Of a stretch of 64,000 nt of DNA, positions 45,020 to 54,391 are shown piece by piece. Under the pieces are notes generated by a model. It searched no databases. It saw only the letters and a program-made list of their open reading frames with translations, and had not been told where the DNA came from. How positions within the stretch are numbered: the stretch's first letter is position 1; the number at the start of each line of letters is the position of its first letter. Origin of the DNA: G963556115 sp963667375 (GTDB lineage Bacteria; Planctomycetota; SZUA-567); NCBI GenBank assembly GCA_963667375.1, contig OY763323.1, positions 3,534,001 through 3,598,000 on the forward strand, given 5' to 3'. Made by a program: the position numbers and the translations under genes.

Positions 45020-46234
45020 TTAAACTAAGGAAGTCTCCTGATCATGCTGTTTCCTTCTGCGCAGACTTCTCTGACGTATTTTATTGCTCCAGTTAGTAGT
45101 ATCATTTTTTACCAATTCAGGAATCGTAAGATTCCTTCCTGTTTCTTTATCAAAGACATGAGCTAACTCCATGTCCAGAGCGAATTCAACACTATCTTCT
45201 GTAAGACAACCTTCATACTTAGGATCTATACTGGCAATAAACCCCTGTGAACCACACTCAACGTGGGTCAGTATCTCCTCACCTAGCATTTCTGAAATGC
45301 CTGCCTTACCAGAAATCCACGCATCACACTTGGTGCTCTCTTCAACAGCCTCACGTATAATTAATGACTTAGGCCTTACACCGAACAGTACCTCTTTATC
45401 CGCTTCCTGGTTATCCAATAATTTTTGCATATGATCCGGCAGTATGCACTCAAAACAATCACTTTTAAAGCCATAACGACCACTCTTTTTCGTCAGACGT
45501 CCCTCAAGCAAGTTCATTGGTGGTGTTCCGATGAAACGTGCCACAAAGACAGTTGCAGGATAGTCAAACACAGTCCTCGGTTCCCCAACCTGCTCGATAA
45601 CACCAATATTCATCACACATATTCTATCTCCCAATGTCATCGCCTCAATCTGGTCATGAGTAACATATATCATAGTTGTATCTATACGTTCATGAAGCAT
45701 GAGAATTTCCTTTCTCATCTCCACACGCATTTTTGCATCAAGATTAGATAACGGCTCATCAAACAAAAATGCCTCTGGTTCTCTGACAATCGCCCTTCCC
45801 ATCGCAACACGCTGCCGCTGTCCTCCAGATAGTTGTGAAGGTTTTCTGTCGAGTAGATCTTCCAGTCCGAGAATTTTTGAGGCATAGTCAACTCTTCTTG
45901 CAATTTCCTCTTTAGGAAATTTTCTCAAAGTAAGACCAAAAGCCATATTCTTATACACCGTCATATGCGGGTAAAGTGCATAATTCTGAAAAACCATAGC
46001 AATATCTCTATCCTTGGGGGCAACATTATTGACACATTTATCACCAATTATAATATCCCCTCTGGTATGCTCCTCAAGTCCCGCCACCATCCTCAGAGTA
46101 GTCGACTTACCACACCCGGAAGGTCCGACAAGGACAAGCAGCTCACCATCTTCGATCTCCAGCTTAAAGTTTTTTACCGCTTCATAGCCATTATCATATA
46201 TTTTCCAAATATCATTAAGTTTTACCCCGGCCAT
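45020..46234 (-). CDS. msmK: Sugar ABC transporter ATP-binding protein (MsmK/UgpC type)
   Basis: 404 residues. Walker A GPSGCGKST, Q-loop FQNYALYPHMTV, signature LSGGQRQRVAMGRA, Walker B AFLFDEPLSNLDA, His switch VTHDQIEAMTL, then the regulatory TOBE domain (VLFGVRPKSLI). This is the carbohydrate-uptake (CUT1) subgroup. The C-terminus has an extra basic tail (IRQRSLRRRKQHD). Last gene of the fructoside operon. Confidence 0.93.
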   Translation of the reverse strand: MAGVKLNDIWKIYDNGYEAVKNFKLEIEDGELLVLVGPSGCGKSTTLRMVAGLEEHTRGDIIIGDKCVNNVAPKDRDIAMVFQNYALYPHMTVYKNMAFGLTLRKFPKEEIARRVDYASKILGLEDLLDRKPSQLSGGQRQRVAMGRAIVREPEAFLFDEPLSNLDAKMRVEMRKEILMLHERIDTTMIYVTHDQIEAMTLGDRICVMNIGVIEQVGEPRTVFDYPATVFVARFIGTPPMNLLEGRLTKKSGRYGFKSDCFECILPDHMQKLLDNQEADKEVLFGVRPKSLIIREAVEESTKCDAWISGKAGISEMLGEEILTHVECGSQGFIASIDPKYEGCLTEDSVEFALDMELAHVFDKETGRNLTIPELVKNDTTNWSNKIRQRSLRRRKQHDQETSLV

Positions 46235-46280
46235 TTTTATTCTCCTAAAGATTATTCATATTCCACAGGATCGCTTCTAC

Positions 46281-46320
46281 ACAACAACCACACAATACAC
46301 ACAACAACCACACAATACAC
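46281..46320. repeat. 20-bp tandem duplication in the GH32-msmK spacer
   Basis: ACAACAACCACACAATACAC occurs twice head to tail (46281-46300, 46301-46320). It lies in the 99-bp gap between the GH32 stop and the ATPase start, so it changes the spacing only; on the mRNA it is a G/U-rich unstructured stretch. Confidence 0.9.
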
Positions 46321-46333
46321 AAAAAAACCACCA

Positions 46334-47785
46334 TCAATGAATACTGACATTAACTATTTCAGAGACAGTCATCTCATCAATCAACTGCCCTCCCTCAGAG
46401 GAAATATAATGTTCCTGCCCTTTATCCTTATCATAGCACAAAAAAGTAAACGCCATCCCGTTGACATAAAGCTCAACACAGTGAGTATCAATAAATACCT
46501 CGATATTCAACAAACAGCTTAGATCACATGACACACTTTTATCAATTTTTATTGTATAGTCTGAATTCAGCTTTACAGAATTCGCATCAGGATCAAAAGT
46601 AAAGCTCAGCCGCTTCGTCTCATTTTTAAACAGAATAATCGATAGTATCTCTGTCAGCCTGCTGATTTTCAAAGATATATGTTTATTAACCTCATCACCC
46701 GCAAACAGAACGTTACCCGCAAGTTTTAAGCTATCGGCCTTTCTCAATAACCGCTCATGTTCTTTCATCTCAGCAACAGGTTTCAGAACGACTCTCCCGG
46801 AATCAAACTCCATTACCCTGGGCAGAGTCATAATACCATTATACCCATAATTACGTACAAACTCTTCATTAGCTTTTGACCAGTCACAAATCCAGCCTAT
46901 TATCACGCGGTTACCATTTTTATCTAGGGTTGTCTGCGGCGCATAGTAATTACTCCCATAGTCCAGCAGACCTCTGATTTCTTCTTGAAACTGAGACTCT
47001 TCATAATCCATCCGTCCTACCACATACTCCACTCTATTTTTAATTTCATCAGAGTACTCACTGGAACATGGCATAATCGAAAGAATCAGCACATCCTTAT
47101 CCCCCAGTCTAAAAAGGTCAGGACATTCAAACATTGTATTATCAGTAGCGTCCCTTCTGTAAATATCCCCGACAAAACTCCACTCCACCAGATCATCAGA
47201 CTTGTAAAGCAGGATTGAACCGCGTTTTTCTTCATTTCTTGCAGCCAACACACAATAGTACTTTTCTCCTAATCTGAATACTTTGGGATCTCTGAAATCA
47301 TAGCGGCAATAATTGTCGGGAAGATCATCCTCATCTATAACAGGATTTGAAAAACACTTCTCCACGGCTCCGTCTTCTGAATACCTGCCCAGACACTGCA
47401 GCTGAATAATCTCACTTTCCACCGGCTCAAAACCCATATTTGGGTCTGTGTGCCCGGTATACATAAGATATAGTTCACCGTCTTTCTCGATCGCACTCCC
47501 CGAGAAACATCCGCTGATATCTGCAATTGTATCAGGGGCCATCACCACAGGCATATGCCGCCAATTCAGCATATCATCAGCAACAGCATGACCCCAGTGA
47601 ATATCTTTCCAGAAGATATCATATGGTCCAAACTGATAAAAGAGATGATACTCATCATTAAAGTATGAAAATCCGTTTGGATCATTCATCCAGCCAATAG
47701 GCGGAGCAAAATGATATAGAGGTTTGCTGACTGTCTTTTCCAAATTTTCCTTAATATACTTATTAGCACTTGTTAATTTATCCAT
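46334..47785 (-). CDS. GH32 beta-fructosidase / sucrose hydrolase (cytoplasmic)
   Basis: 483 residues without a signal peptide. The three GH32 motifs are present: WMNDPNG (nucleophile Asp), RDPKVF (transition-state Asp) and ECPD (acid/base Glu), plus the beta-sandwich C-terminal domain (YTIKIDKSVSCDLSCLLNIE, EVFIDTHCVELYVNG). It hydrolyses sucrose or short fructans, or sucrose-6-phosphate. With an ABC importer and no PTS permease in the operon, unphosphorylated sucrose or fructo-oligosaccharide is the likely substrate. It lies 13 bp after the MalG-type permease. Confidence 0.92.
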   Translation of the reverse strand: MDKLTSANKYIKENLEKTVSKPLYHFAPPIGWMNDPNGFSYFNDEYHLFYQFGPYDIFWKDIHWGHAVADDMLNWRHMPVVMAPDTIADISGCFSGSAIEKDGELYLMYTGHTDPNMGFEPVESEIIQLQCLGRYSEDGAVEKCFSNPVIDEDDLPDNYCRYDFRDPKVFRLGEKYYCVLAARNEEKRGSILLYKSDDLVEWSFVGDIYRRDATDNTMFECPDLFRLGDKDVLILSIMPCSSEYSDEIKNRVEYVVGRMDYEESQFQEEIRGLLDYGSNYYAPQTTLDKNGNRVIIGWICDWSKANEEFVRNYGYNGIMTLPRVMEFDSGRVVLKPVAEMKEHERLLRKADSLKLAGNVLFAGDEVNKHISLKISRLTEILSIILFKNETKRLSFTFDPDANSVKLNSDYTIKIDKSVSCDLSCLLNIEVFIDTHCVELYVNGMAFTFLCYDKDKGQEHYISSEGGQLIDEMTVSEIVNVSIH

Positions 47786-47797
47786 GCAATTCCTTAT

Positions 47798-48640
47798 TTA
47801 CTTTATACCGCTTCTAGTTGCACCCTGAACAATATACTTCTGAAATACGGCATATATCACCACAACCGGCACAGTAGCTATTGTAAGAGCAGCCATTCTA
47901 TGACTTGTAAAGATATTATAGGTATCAGCAAAAATAGCGTTCAAAGCCACCTGTATTGGCATCATATTCGAATCTGTGATAGACATCACCGGCCAGAGGA
48001 AGTCATTCCACGAAGCGAGGAAGGTTATTATCCCAACCGTCACATACATGGTAACACTCGACGGAACTACGATTCTCGCAAACACGCCCCAATCACTCAA
48101 TCCATCAATTTTTGCCGCTTCAATCAACTCCGTTGGGAACATCATAAAATGTTGCCTAAATAAAAAGATATTCATTACATTCACAATAAACGGTAGTAGA
48201 TATCCTACAACAGTTCCAATAAGTCCCATCTGATGCACAACTAGAAATAACGGAAGAATGGTTGCCTCAATAGGCACAATCATAAGAGCGATAATCAGTA
48301 GCAATATGGTATTTCTAAAAGGAAACTCAAATTTAGCCAGAGCATACCCAGCCATCGAATTCACTACAAGGCTCAACACCACAGTAATCGATGCATACAT
48401 GAAGCTATTAATGAGATTTTTCCAAATACTATAGTAACTAAAAAGCTCTTTATAGCTTTCAAGAGTAAGATCACCAAACTTCGGCACAAAGGCAAATATG
48501 GTTTTTATATCGGTATAAATTGTCTGATCTATTTTGAATGATGACAGTATCATCCATAACAGCGGGAGTAAAAACTGCAGCGCAATCACAGATATCAGCA
48601 TAAAGAACAAAACTTTTTTTACAGGTTTCCATATCCTCAT
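47798..48640 (-). CDS. Sugar ABC transporter permease, MalG/AraQ type
   Basis: 280 residues with six membrane helices. The permease signature EAAKIDGLSDWGVFARIVVPSS (EAA loop) contacts the ATPase. Its start overlaps the upstream permease stop by one base (TGATG), so the two are coupled. Confidence 0.92.
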   Translation of the reverse strand: MRIWKPVKKVLFFMLISVIALQFLLPLLWMILSSFKIDQTIYTDIKTIFAFVPKFGDLTLESYKELFSYYSIWKNLINSFMYASITVVLSLVVNSMAGYALAKFEFPFRNTILLLIIALMIVPIEATILPLFLVVHQMGLIGTVVGYLLPFIVNVMNIFLFRQHFMMFPTELIEAAKIDGLSDWGVFARIVVPSSVTMYVTVGIITFLASWNDFLWPVMSITDSNMMPIQVALNAIFADTYNIFTSHRMAALTIATVPVVVIYAVFQKYIVQGATRSGIK

Positions 48641-49527
48641 CAGTTTTTCTCCTCCTTGAATACTCGCTTTATCAGGACTGATACAATAACCAGGAATGCG
48701 GTAAACACTATCGTAACAGCTGAAGCATACCCGATATTTCTATGACGATAACCATACTCATAAATATACTGGAGTATGGTCATAGTACTGTACTCCGGTC
48801 CTCCCCCAGTCATAACCATAGGCTGGACAATCAGTTTAAAAGCCTGAATAGTTGTTGATATCACAAGAAACATGGTTATAGGTTTTAATGACGGCAGGGT
48901 AATATATAAAAATTGTTTTAGTTTATCAGCACCATCTATACTGGCTGCCTCATACATACTTTCATCAATATTTTTTAACCCGGATAGAAATATCAGCATC
49001 TGATACCCGCATCCAGCCCATGCAGAAAGAAAGACAATTGTCGGCATCGCCTGAGTCTGACTTGTAAGAAACGGTTGAGCCGGTATCCCCAGCTTTGCCA
49101 GAAACTCATTTATAAGACCTGAATTAGGATCCAGCATCACAAACCATAGAATTGAAATAACCACAAGCGACAACACTGCCGGTGAAAAGTATGCGGTTCT
49201 ATAAAAACCATTCCCCTTGAACTTCTTATTTACAATCAGTGCCAGTCCAAGCGCCATAGCAAGCTGCAAAGGAACCACCAGCACCACAAACTCAACCGTA
49301 TTTAAAAAACATTTATGCAGAGTCTCATCAGAAAGCATCCTTACAAAGTTATCAAAGCCGATAAATGTTTTATCATCAGGTCTCAGCAGATAATAATTGG
49401 TAAACCCATAACCAAAGGCAAGAATGATTGGCAGGATAATAAAGAAAAACGCCAGAATCAATGCAGGGGTTAAAAATTTATATGCGGTTGCAACAACATC
49501 TTTTTTGTACTTAATGTTCTTCTTCAC
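48640..49527 (-). CDS. Sugar ABC transporter permease, MalF/UgpA type
   Basis: 295 residues from GTG 49527, which has GAGGTG at the right distance; an in-frame ATG 15 bases earlier (49542) has no such site. Six helices and the EAA loop (YEAASIDGADKLKQFLYITLPSLKP) of CUT1 permeases are visible. It forms the membrane channel with the downstream permease. Confidence 0.9.
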   Translation of the reverse strand: MKKNIKYKKDVVATAYKFLTPALILAFFFIILPIILAFGYGFTNYYLLRPDDKTFIGFDNFVRMLSDETLHKCFLNTVEFVVLVVPLQLAMALGLALIVNKKFKGNGFYRTAYFSPAVLSLVVISILWFVMLDPNSGLINEFLAKLGIPAQPFLTSQTQAMPTIVFLSAWAGCGYQMLIFLSGLKNIDESMYEAASIDGADKLKQFLYITLPSLKPITMFLVISTTIQAFKLIVQPMVMTGGGPEYSTMTILQYIYEYGYRHRNIGYASAVTIVFTAFLVIVSVLIKRVFKEEKN

Positions 49528-49631
49528 AACACAACACCTCATCGTAATTTCAGAAATAATAAATACCCGAGAACAAATTCCAATTTACACGGGCGACAAA
49601 AGTTTCTTTGCCGCCCGCATTCATTTTTTGG

Positions 49632-51005
49632 TTATTTTGAGAATTTCTTAAATTCTTTGGAAATTTTAGCAGCCGCATCATCAAGATATTTTTTAACATC
49701 TTCTTTTTTAGTCACCCTGTTCTGAGCAATTCTCAAAATAATATCTTTGGCAAATGTTTCAGAGAGATATGGGTATCCCGGTGATATTGGTCTGGCTTTA
49801 TTGGTGTTTGCCACCTGGTATTTCAATACTTCCCATGCCTCATTATAGTATGGGTTATCGGTTGAAGTATTGATTATTCCAACCTTGTCTTTTCTACCAG
49901 GTATTGCGTTATTCATTTTATAATATACTTCGGCGGCATCATCATTGGTCAACCACTCCATAACTTCAACGACCTGCTGCAGTTTCTCTTTATCACCAAT
50001 CTTTGCACTCCGTACAAAAACCCAGCTGCCAGAAGGAGTATATAGTCCATCAAAGTCAGCGCTCATTTTAGGATAACGCAGAGAACTGAACTTCAAATCA
50101 GGATAATTTCCCACCATTTCTGTAATATACCAGAATCCAGCCACAGCCATTACAGCCTTTCCCGTATAAAAAGCCTTATCCGACTCTTCAGCTCCAGCAA
50201 CCGGCTGTTTGAATAATTGAGCATACTTTGTCAGAGCGTCAACATTTTCCTCGCTGTTGAGTACACCCTCAACCGTAACTCCATCTTTCCCGACAAGTTT
50301 ACCATTGTTACCCCAGATAAGCGGAGTAAAGTAATATGTGCCGAGTTCGTACGCACCCTTCCTGATATCAGGCAGGAGCAAACTTACCGCAACCTCATAA
50401 TCCTTAAAAGCAGGAGCATCTGTACTCTTTGCAAAATCATCTATCTTCTCAGCCAGACCGACAAACTGATCCCAGGTCCAGTCTTCATTATATTCCGGTA
50501 TCATATTCTTAACATCATCAGGCAGAGCATCCACCATATCTTTATTGTACATTACGACAACACCGGAGTCCTGATAACCCATAGCATAGAACTTACCATT
50601 TATTGTACCCTGACCTATCATAGAGCCGGTAAAGCCGTCTTTAAATCCTGGAGACATGTACTGGTCAAGCGCTCCAACCACACCCGATTCCACATACGCG
50701 TCAACATCCGGACCATCGAGCGTAAAGATATCAGGCATATCCCCGGCAGTAATCGAAGCATTGAGTCTATCAATATATCCAGACCCCGCTCCAGCTCTGG
50801 TGATATTGACTATTTCAACTTGAGGTTTTTTCGGATGGGATTTGTTATAGCTCTTTACTCTCTGCTCAAACATCTTCCCTTCCGGGTGATCAGCAGATGC
50901 CTGAGTCCAAATAGTTATTTTTTTAGGTTCAGATTTTTTTATACCCAGAAAATATACAGCTGCAACAGCAGCGACAACAACACAAACGACAACAATTTTT
51001 TTCAT
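49632..51005 (-). CDS. Extracellular sugar-binding protein of the ABC importer
   Basis: 457 residues from ATG 51005 (GGAGACTGTT upstream). N-terminal signal or anchor (KKIVVVCVVVAAVAAVYFLG) without a lipobox. Family 1 solute-binding fold: KKITIWTQAS, ADMPDIFTLDGPDV, GVVVMYNKDMVDALPDD, and KAVMAVAGFWYITEM. It binds the sugar outside the inner membrane and hands it to the permeases. First gene of the operon, under the promoter and palindrome at 51034-51089. Confidence 0.9.
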   Translation of the reverse strand: MKKIVVVCVVVAAVAAVYFLGIKKSEPKKITIWTQASADHPEGKMFEQRVKSYNKSHPKKPQVEIVNITRAGAGSGYIDRLNASITAGDMPDIFTLDGPDVDAYVESGVVGALDQYMSPGFKDGFTGSMIGQGTINGKFYAMGYQDSGVVVMYNKDMVDALPDDVKNMIPEYNEDWTWDQFVGLAEKIDDFAKSTDAPAFKDYEVAVSLLLPDIRKGAYELGTYYFTPLIWGNNGKLVGKDGVTVEGVLNSEENVDALTKYAQLFKQPVAGAEESDKAFYTGKAVMAVAGFWYITEMVGNYPDLKFSSLRYPKMSADFDGLYTPSGSWVFVRSAKIGDKEKLQQVVEVMEWLTNDDAAEVYYKMNNAIPGRKDKVGIINTSTDNPYYNEAWEVLKYQVANTNKARPISPGYPYLSETFAKDIILRIAQNRVTKKEDVKKYLDDAAAKISKEFKKFSK

Positions 51006-51033
51006 AACAGTCTCCAGCAACCATGAATATTTA

Positions 51034-51049
51034 TTGAATACGTATTCAA
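51034..51049. promoter_or_regulatory. LacI-type operator downstream of the binding-protein promoter
   Basis: TTGAATACGTATTCAA is a perfect 16-bp palindrome with a central CG, as LacI/GalR-family operators usually have. It covers about +5 to +20 relative to the predicted start, so bound repressor would block transcription. The regulator gene is divergent and 227 bp away. Confidence 0.75.
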
Positions 51050-51060
51050 AACACACTTTT

Positions 51061-51089
51061 AAAATACCCTATAGTCTGCAATTAGTCAA
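51061..51089 (-). promoter_or_regulatory. Promoter of the sugar ABC operon
   Basis: On the minus strand TTGACT (51089-51084), 17 bases, TATTTT (51066-51061). The predicted start is near 51054, 49 bases ahead of the start codon. Confidence 0.7.
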
Positions 51090-51174
51090 TAATTTATTGA
51101 GATTTTTTAACTATTTATTGTAAAATTACAGGGAATGAGCTACAAAAAGCTGCAGAAAACAGTCACTTATACTG

Positions 51175-51229
51175 TTGAATTATTCAAGACAAAGTTTTAT
51201 TATGCAATTAATTATTGAATAATATTCAA
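51175..51229. promoter_or_regulatory. Two further TTGAAT palindromes ahead of the LacI gene
   Basis: TTGAATTATTCAA (51175-51187) and TTGAATAATATTCAA (51215-51229) share the half-site of the 16-bp operator but have different centre lengths (1 and 3 bases against 4). They may be auxiliary or autoregulatory sites, but the changing spacing makes them less convincing. Confidence 0.45.
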
Positions 51230-51275
51230 AAGTATGTTAAAATTATTATTATTGCTCGACAACAGGAGAGGCGCC

Positions 51276-52268
51276 ATGAAAAAAGCTACAATGAATGACA
51301 TAGCAAGAAAAGCAAATGTGTCTCAGACAACTGTTTCACGGGTAATCAACGATCATCCGAATGTAAACAGCGAGGTAAGAAAACGGGTAAATCAAGCAAT
51401 AAAAGAGCTGGATTACCTGCCGAATAAAGCAGCTCAAACCCTCAAGAGCAACAGCACTCATCTGATTGGCGTAAGCGTTCCTGAGATTCCAAACCCATAT
51501 TTTGCCAATCTTATCTCGGAACTGGAGAATGAAGCTCGCCTGAATGGCTACAGCATACTGCTGCAAAACAGCGGCTATAATCCGATGACAGAGATCGAGA
51601 ACATGGATATATTCCTCTCCCGTCAGGTTGATGGCATTATCTATGTCCCGACCTCAGACTACTCGCTGCAGAAGATCCGTTCACTCAACATTCCAACCGT
51701 TGCCGTAACCCTGCCGATAGCTTCCCTTGACAGTGTATACCTCAATCATGCTCTGGGGGGCAGCCTGGCCGCCAACCACCTGATCAAACAAGGGCACACA
51801 CACTTCGGAATTCTTACGCAGAAATACGCCACCTGCCCAAAATCCAAAGGCTTCATGCATGAATTATATATTCAGGGGATGGATACCGAGAATGTCACTG
51901 TAATCGACATTGACTCGTACGCCTTAAACCGTTACCAAATTAGAGAAGAAGTTAACCGCTATTTCAACACCCATGAGAAGCTTGCCTTCACCGCCCTCTT
52001 CTGCTCAAATGACGGAGCAGCTCATGATGCAATACATGCCGCCCGCGAACACGGCATCAGAGTCCCTGAAGATCTGGCTGTAACAGGTTTTGACGATACC
52101 TTTGTCGCCAAAATAAACAAGATCACCAGCATACACCAGCCACTAGAAGAGATGGCACGCACCAGCCTTAAAATTATTTTTGACAGAATTGCCCACCCCC
52201 AGGAAAGAGCACCTCTCGATATCCAACTTACTCCCAGCATAATTGTCAGAAAAAGCAGCACCGGATAA
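51276..52268 (+). CDS. LacI/GalR-family transcriptional regulator
   Basis: 330 residues from ATG 51276, which has AGGAGAGG upstream. N-terminal HTH MNDIARKANVSQTTVSRVIN with hinge LDYLPNKAAQTLKS, then the periplasmic-binding-type sensor domain (LIGVSVPEIPNPYFANLI, AVTGFDDTFVAKI, ITSIHQPLEEMA). It most likely represses the divergent ABC-GH32 operon and responds to its sugar. High similarity of operator centre to LacI-type sites supports this. Confidence 0.92.
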   Translation: MKKATMNDIARKANVSQTTVSRVINDHPNVNSEVRKRVNQAIKELDYLPNKAAQTLKSNSTHLIGVSVPEIPNPYFANLISELENEARLNGYSILLQNSGYNPMTEIENMDIFLSRQVDGIIYVPTSDYSLQKIRSLNIPTVAVTLPIASLDSVYLNHALGGSLAANHLIKQGHTHFGILTQKYATCPKSKGFMHELYIQGMDTENVTVIDIDSYALNRYQIREEVNRYFNTHEKLAFTALFCSNDGAAHDAIHAAREHGIRVPEDLAVTGFDDTFVAKINKITSIHQPLEEMARTSLKIIFDRIAHPQERAPLDIQLTPSIIVRKSSTG

Positions 52269-52363
52269 TCCATATTGTAAACCTGATGTTATAAACACTG
52301 AATTTCAAATTACAGATATAATTTACTAATTCTGCCTGCAAAATATCCTGCGAATAATAATTA

Positions 52364-53174
52364 TTATACTATATCATTCATCATTGCCCTAATAAACTTA
52401 ACCTTCTCCTCAGACAAAAAAGGCAACTGATTTATAACCAGAATAGCCTCAACTATTGAGTTAACAGAACCTGTTCGAACCTCAACATCATTATTACTCA
52501 CAGACTCAGTTTCATTAAAATCAGACTCCATTTTTACACAATCATCATCAGAACTTTTACCGTAATCATACCCCACAGAAACATCATCACCCTGTAACAT
52601 ATTGCTATTCTTAGAATTGCGACCTTCAACTATATTACTCTTAATCAATAGGTCCACGGTTCGAATCCGTGAGCGGGTACCAAGACTACAAACCGTTAAT
52701 TCTTTACTATCTAAAGAGTTAACGGTTTTTTCTTTAGCGCAATCCCCCTCACTGACAGCCCCCTCAAAATCACCAATTTTAGTCTTTATTGAACAATTTT
52801 TACCCGAATAACACCCCTTACCATACCCCTCACTTTTACAGATAATATTTACCATATTATCAGCCCCATTCCGCACAACCCTGCTAATACCAAAGTCCGG
52901 CAACAGACCAACAGCAGAAGCCTTATCCGCAATCAGAATATGTGTATAATAATTCATTGTACGATCAATACTGCTATGGCACATTTAACGCTATGCAACC
53001 TGAGGTTGTACTCCATTTTTTGCCAGCATTGTACAAAAGTTAGGCCTCAAGCTATGATAATCAGCCTTTCCAAAGTCGTTTTCATAAGCGACACCCGCTT
53101 CAGTCAAATCGACCTTCAGCATCTTTGCCCCTGCACCCGCCTGCATACCATAAAGCCCGTACATCATATCATAC
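52364..53174 (-). pseudogene. int: Integrase remnant 3, with reading frame across the att site
   Basis: The catalytic end of the integrase is recognisable: GMQAGAGAKMLKVDLTEAGV, then HSLRPNF instead of HSLRHTF (second catalytic His lost), GVQPQVA, then stops TAG and TAA in place of CAG and TTA, then CHSSIDRTMNYYTHI. The 5' two thirds are gone. Past the att site the frame stays open for about 85 more residues (IVEGRNSKNSN to KFIRAMMNDIV), ending at 52364. This tail looks like a real protein end (VNSIVEAILVINQLPFL). Confidence 0.85.
52637..52688. repeat. Attachment site copy 3
   Basis: 52 bases identical to 31306-31357, that is the tRNA-Lys 3' half from the anticodon and the following bases. 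The 5' half of the tRNA is missing, so it is not a functional tRNA. It is the right boundary of the second island, or an internal junction of a longer array. Confidence 0.9.
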
Positions 53175-53270
53175 AAGCCGATAATCAGCAGAGTACAGAG
53201 AATTTCACCCGATAAGTTCAATCAGGATTATCAAATTAATCTAATCTTTCGGGACACACCACCTGCTTAT

Positions 53271-54338
53271 TTATTGCTTGTTTACCGCAACTTCTAAGGC
53301 ATTAATATCTGCTAAAACCAGTGCAAGCTTAACCAATAAAAAGCCATTTATGAGTAATACACCTGCAGTGAAATATGCTGGCAATAACGCCGGCAAGAGC
53401 ATTCCAATCCCAAACAGTATTGAAACAATATTATTTAATATCTGAATCAAATATAGTCTTTTTAATATCTTTGGCATTTCCATATTAGCCCCTGAAGGAT
53501 TACCTCCGGTAAAAATTAGCATAATGAAATACCGACCGCCCGAAGCAATATTCAACACACCTAAAAGTATACCAAGATACGCAGTCAACAAACCTGGAGT
53601 TATACATGAAACTATACCTGAGACCGCAAAAACAATACTAATCAACATAAATAATCCGGTACGTTTGAAACTGCCTACAGAAGTATTCCCCATAGCCAGC
53701 ATCTGTATTGCCATTATTGTAAGTAATACCCCATATTGACCATCTGACGAAAATCCGAATATCCCGGCATTCACGGGAAATAAGACTAGACCAAGATAAA
53801 AAATAAAGACCCCAAGCACTAGAAGAATAGAGGAAGTATATGGCAAATCTGCATCCCGCAATAAGAAGAAACCATCTGCGGCATTTTTCTTTGACGGGAT
53901 CCCACAATTATATAATTTCTGAACTTTCCACAACGACCAGGAAAAGAACAGAATACTGACGGAAAAGACAAGAAGAACAACTGCCGACGACCATAATGGT
54001 AAAAAACCCGGAAATATTGTGATTATACCGGTTAAAACACAGAGAAAATAAAATATGGCTACGGAAAAAGTCAATAACCGCAATTCTTGAGAACCTGCCA
54101 GCCACAATTTGGCTTTAAGTTTATCCAAAAATAATTGTAGAAATAAAGCGAACCCACCGCATAGCAGCATCACCCCTGAAATAATAACGATACCATTCGC
54201 TAAAACTCCCGGAAGTATACATGAGGTTATGCCAATTAAAGCTAATATTATACCGAGAATGACGGCAAGCCATGATCGTCTTAATTCCCCAAAAGGTGTT
54301 TTGCCAAGCGTCGTGATCTGCAAAGCGACGAGAACCAC
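53271..54338 (-). CDS. HdeD/DUF308-type membrane protein, main part of a frameshifted gene
   Basis: 355 residues, nearly all hydrophobic, about ten membrane helices. Two similar halves repeat the pattern GELRRSWLAVILGIILALIG-CILPG and GSFKRTGLFMLISIVFAVSG-CITPG, the DUF308/HdeD theme of paired helices ending in a Pro-Gly turn. The usual HdeD has about 190 residues; this is a doubled form. Its frame continues upstream without a start: the natural N-terminus is in another frame (54392-54511), separated by a run of nine A (54396-54404). HdeD-like proteins are linked to acid stress, but function here is unknown. Confidence 0.65.
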   Translation of the reverse strand: MVLVALQITTLGKTPFGELRRSWLAVILGIILALIGITSCILPGVLANGIVIISGVMLLCGGFALFLQLFLDKLKAKLWLAGSQELRLLTFSVAIFYFLCVLTGIITIFPGFLPLWSSAVVLLVFSVSILFFSWSLWKVQKLYNCGIPSKKNAADGFFLLRDADLPYTSSILLVLGVFIFYLGLVLFPVNAGIFGFSSDGQYGVLLTIMAIQMLAMGNTSVGSFKRTGLFMLISIVFAVSGIVSCITPGLLTAYLGILLGVLNIASGGRYFIMLIFTGGNPSGANMEMPKILKRLYLIQILNNIVSILFGIGMLLPALLPAYFTAGVLLINGFLLVKLALVLADINALEVAVNKQ

Positions 54339-54391
54339 GAACAGTCCATAGGTACTGTCGGAAGAAAACTCCAGTTTTATATTATCCGCAA

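Noticed and set aside
46281..46320. Possible CRISPR-like repeat
   Set aside because: Two adjacent 20-bp copies with no spacer and no cas genes; it is a simple tandem duplication. I saw no CRISPR array in the window.
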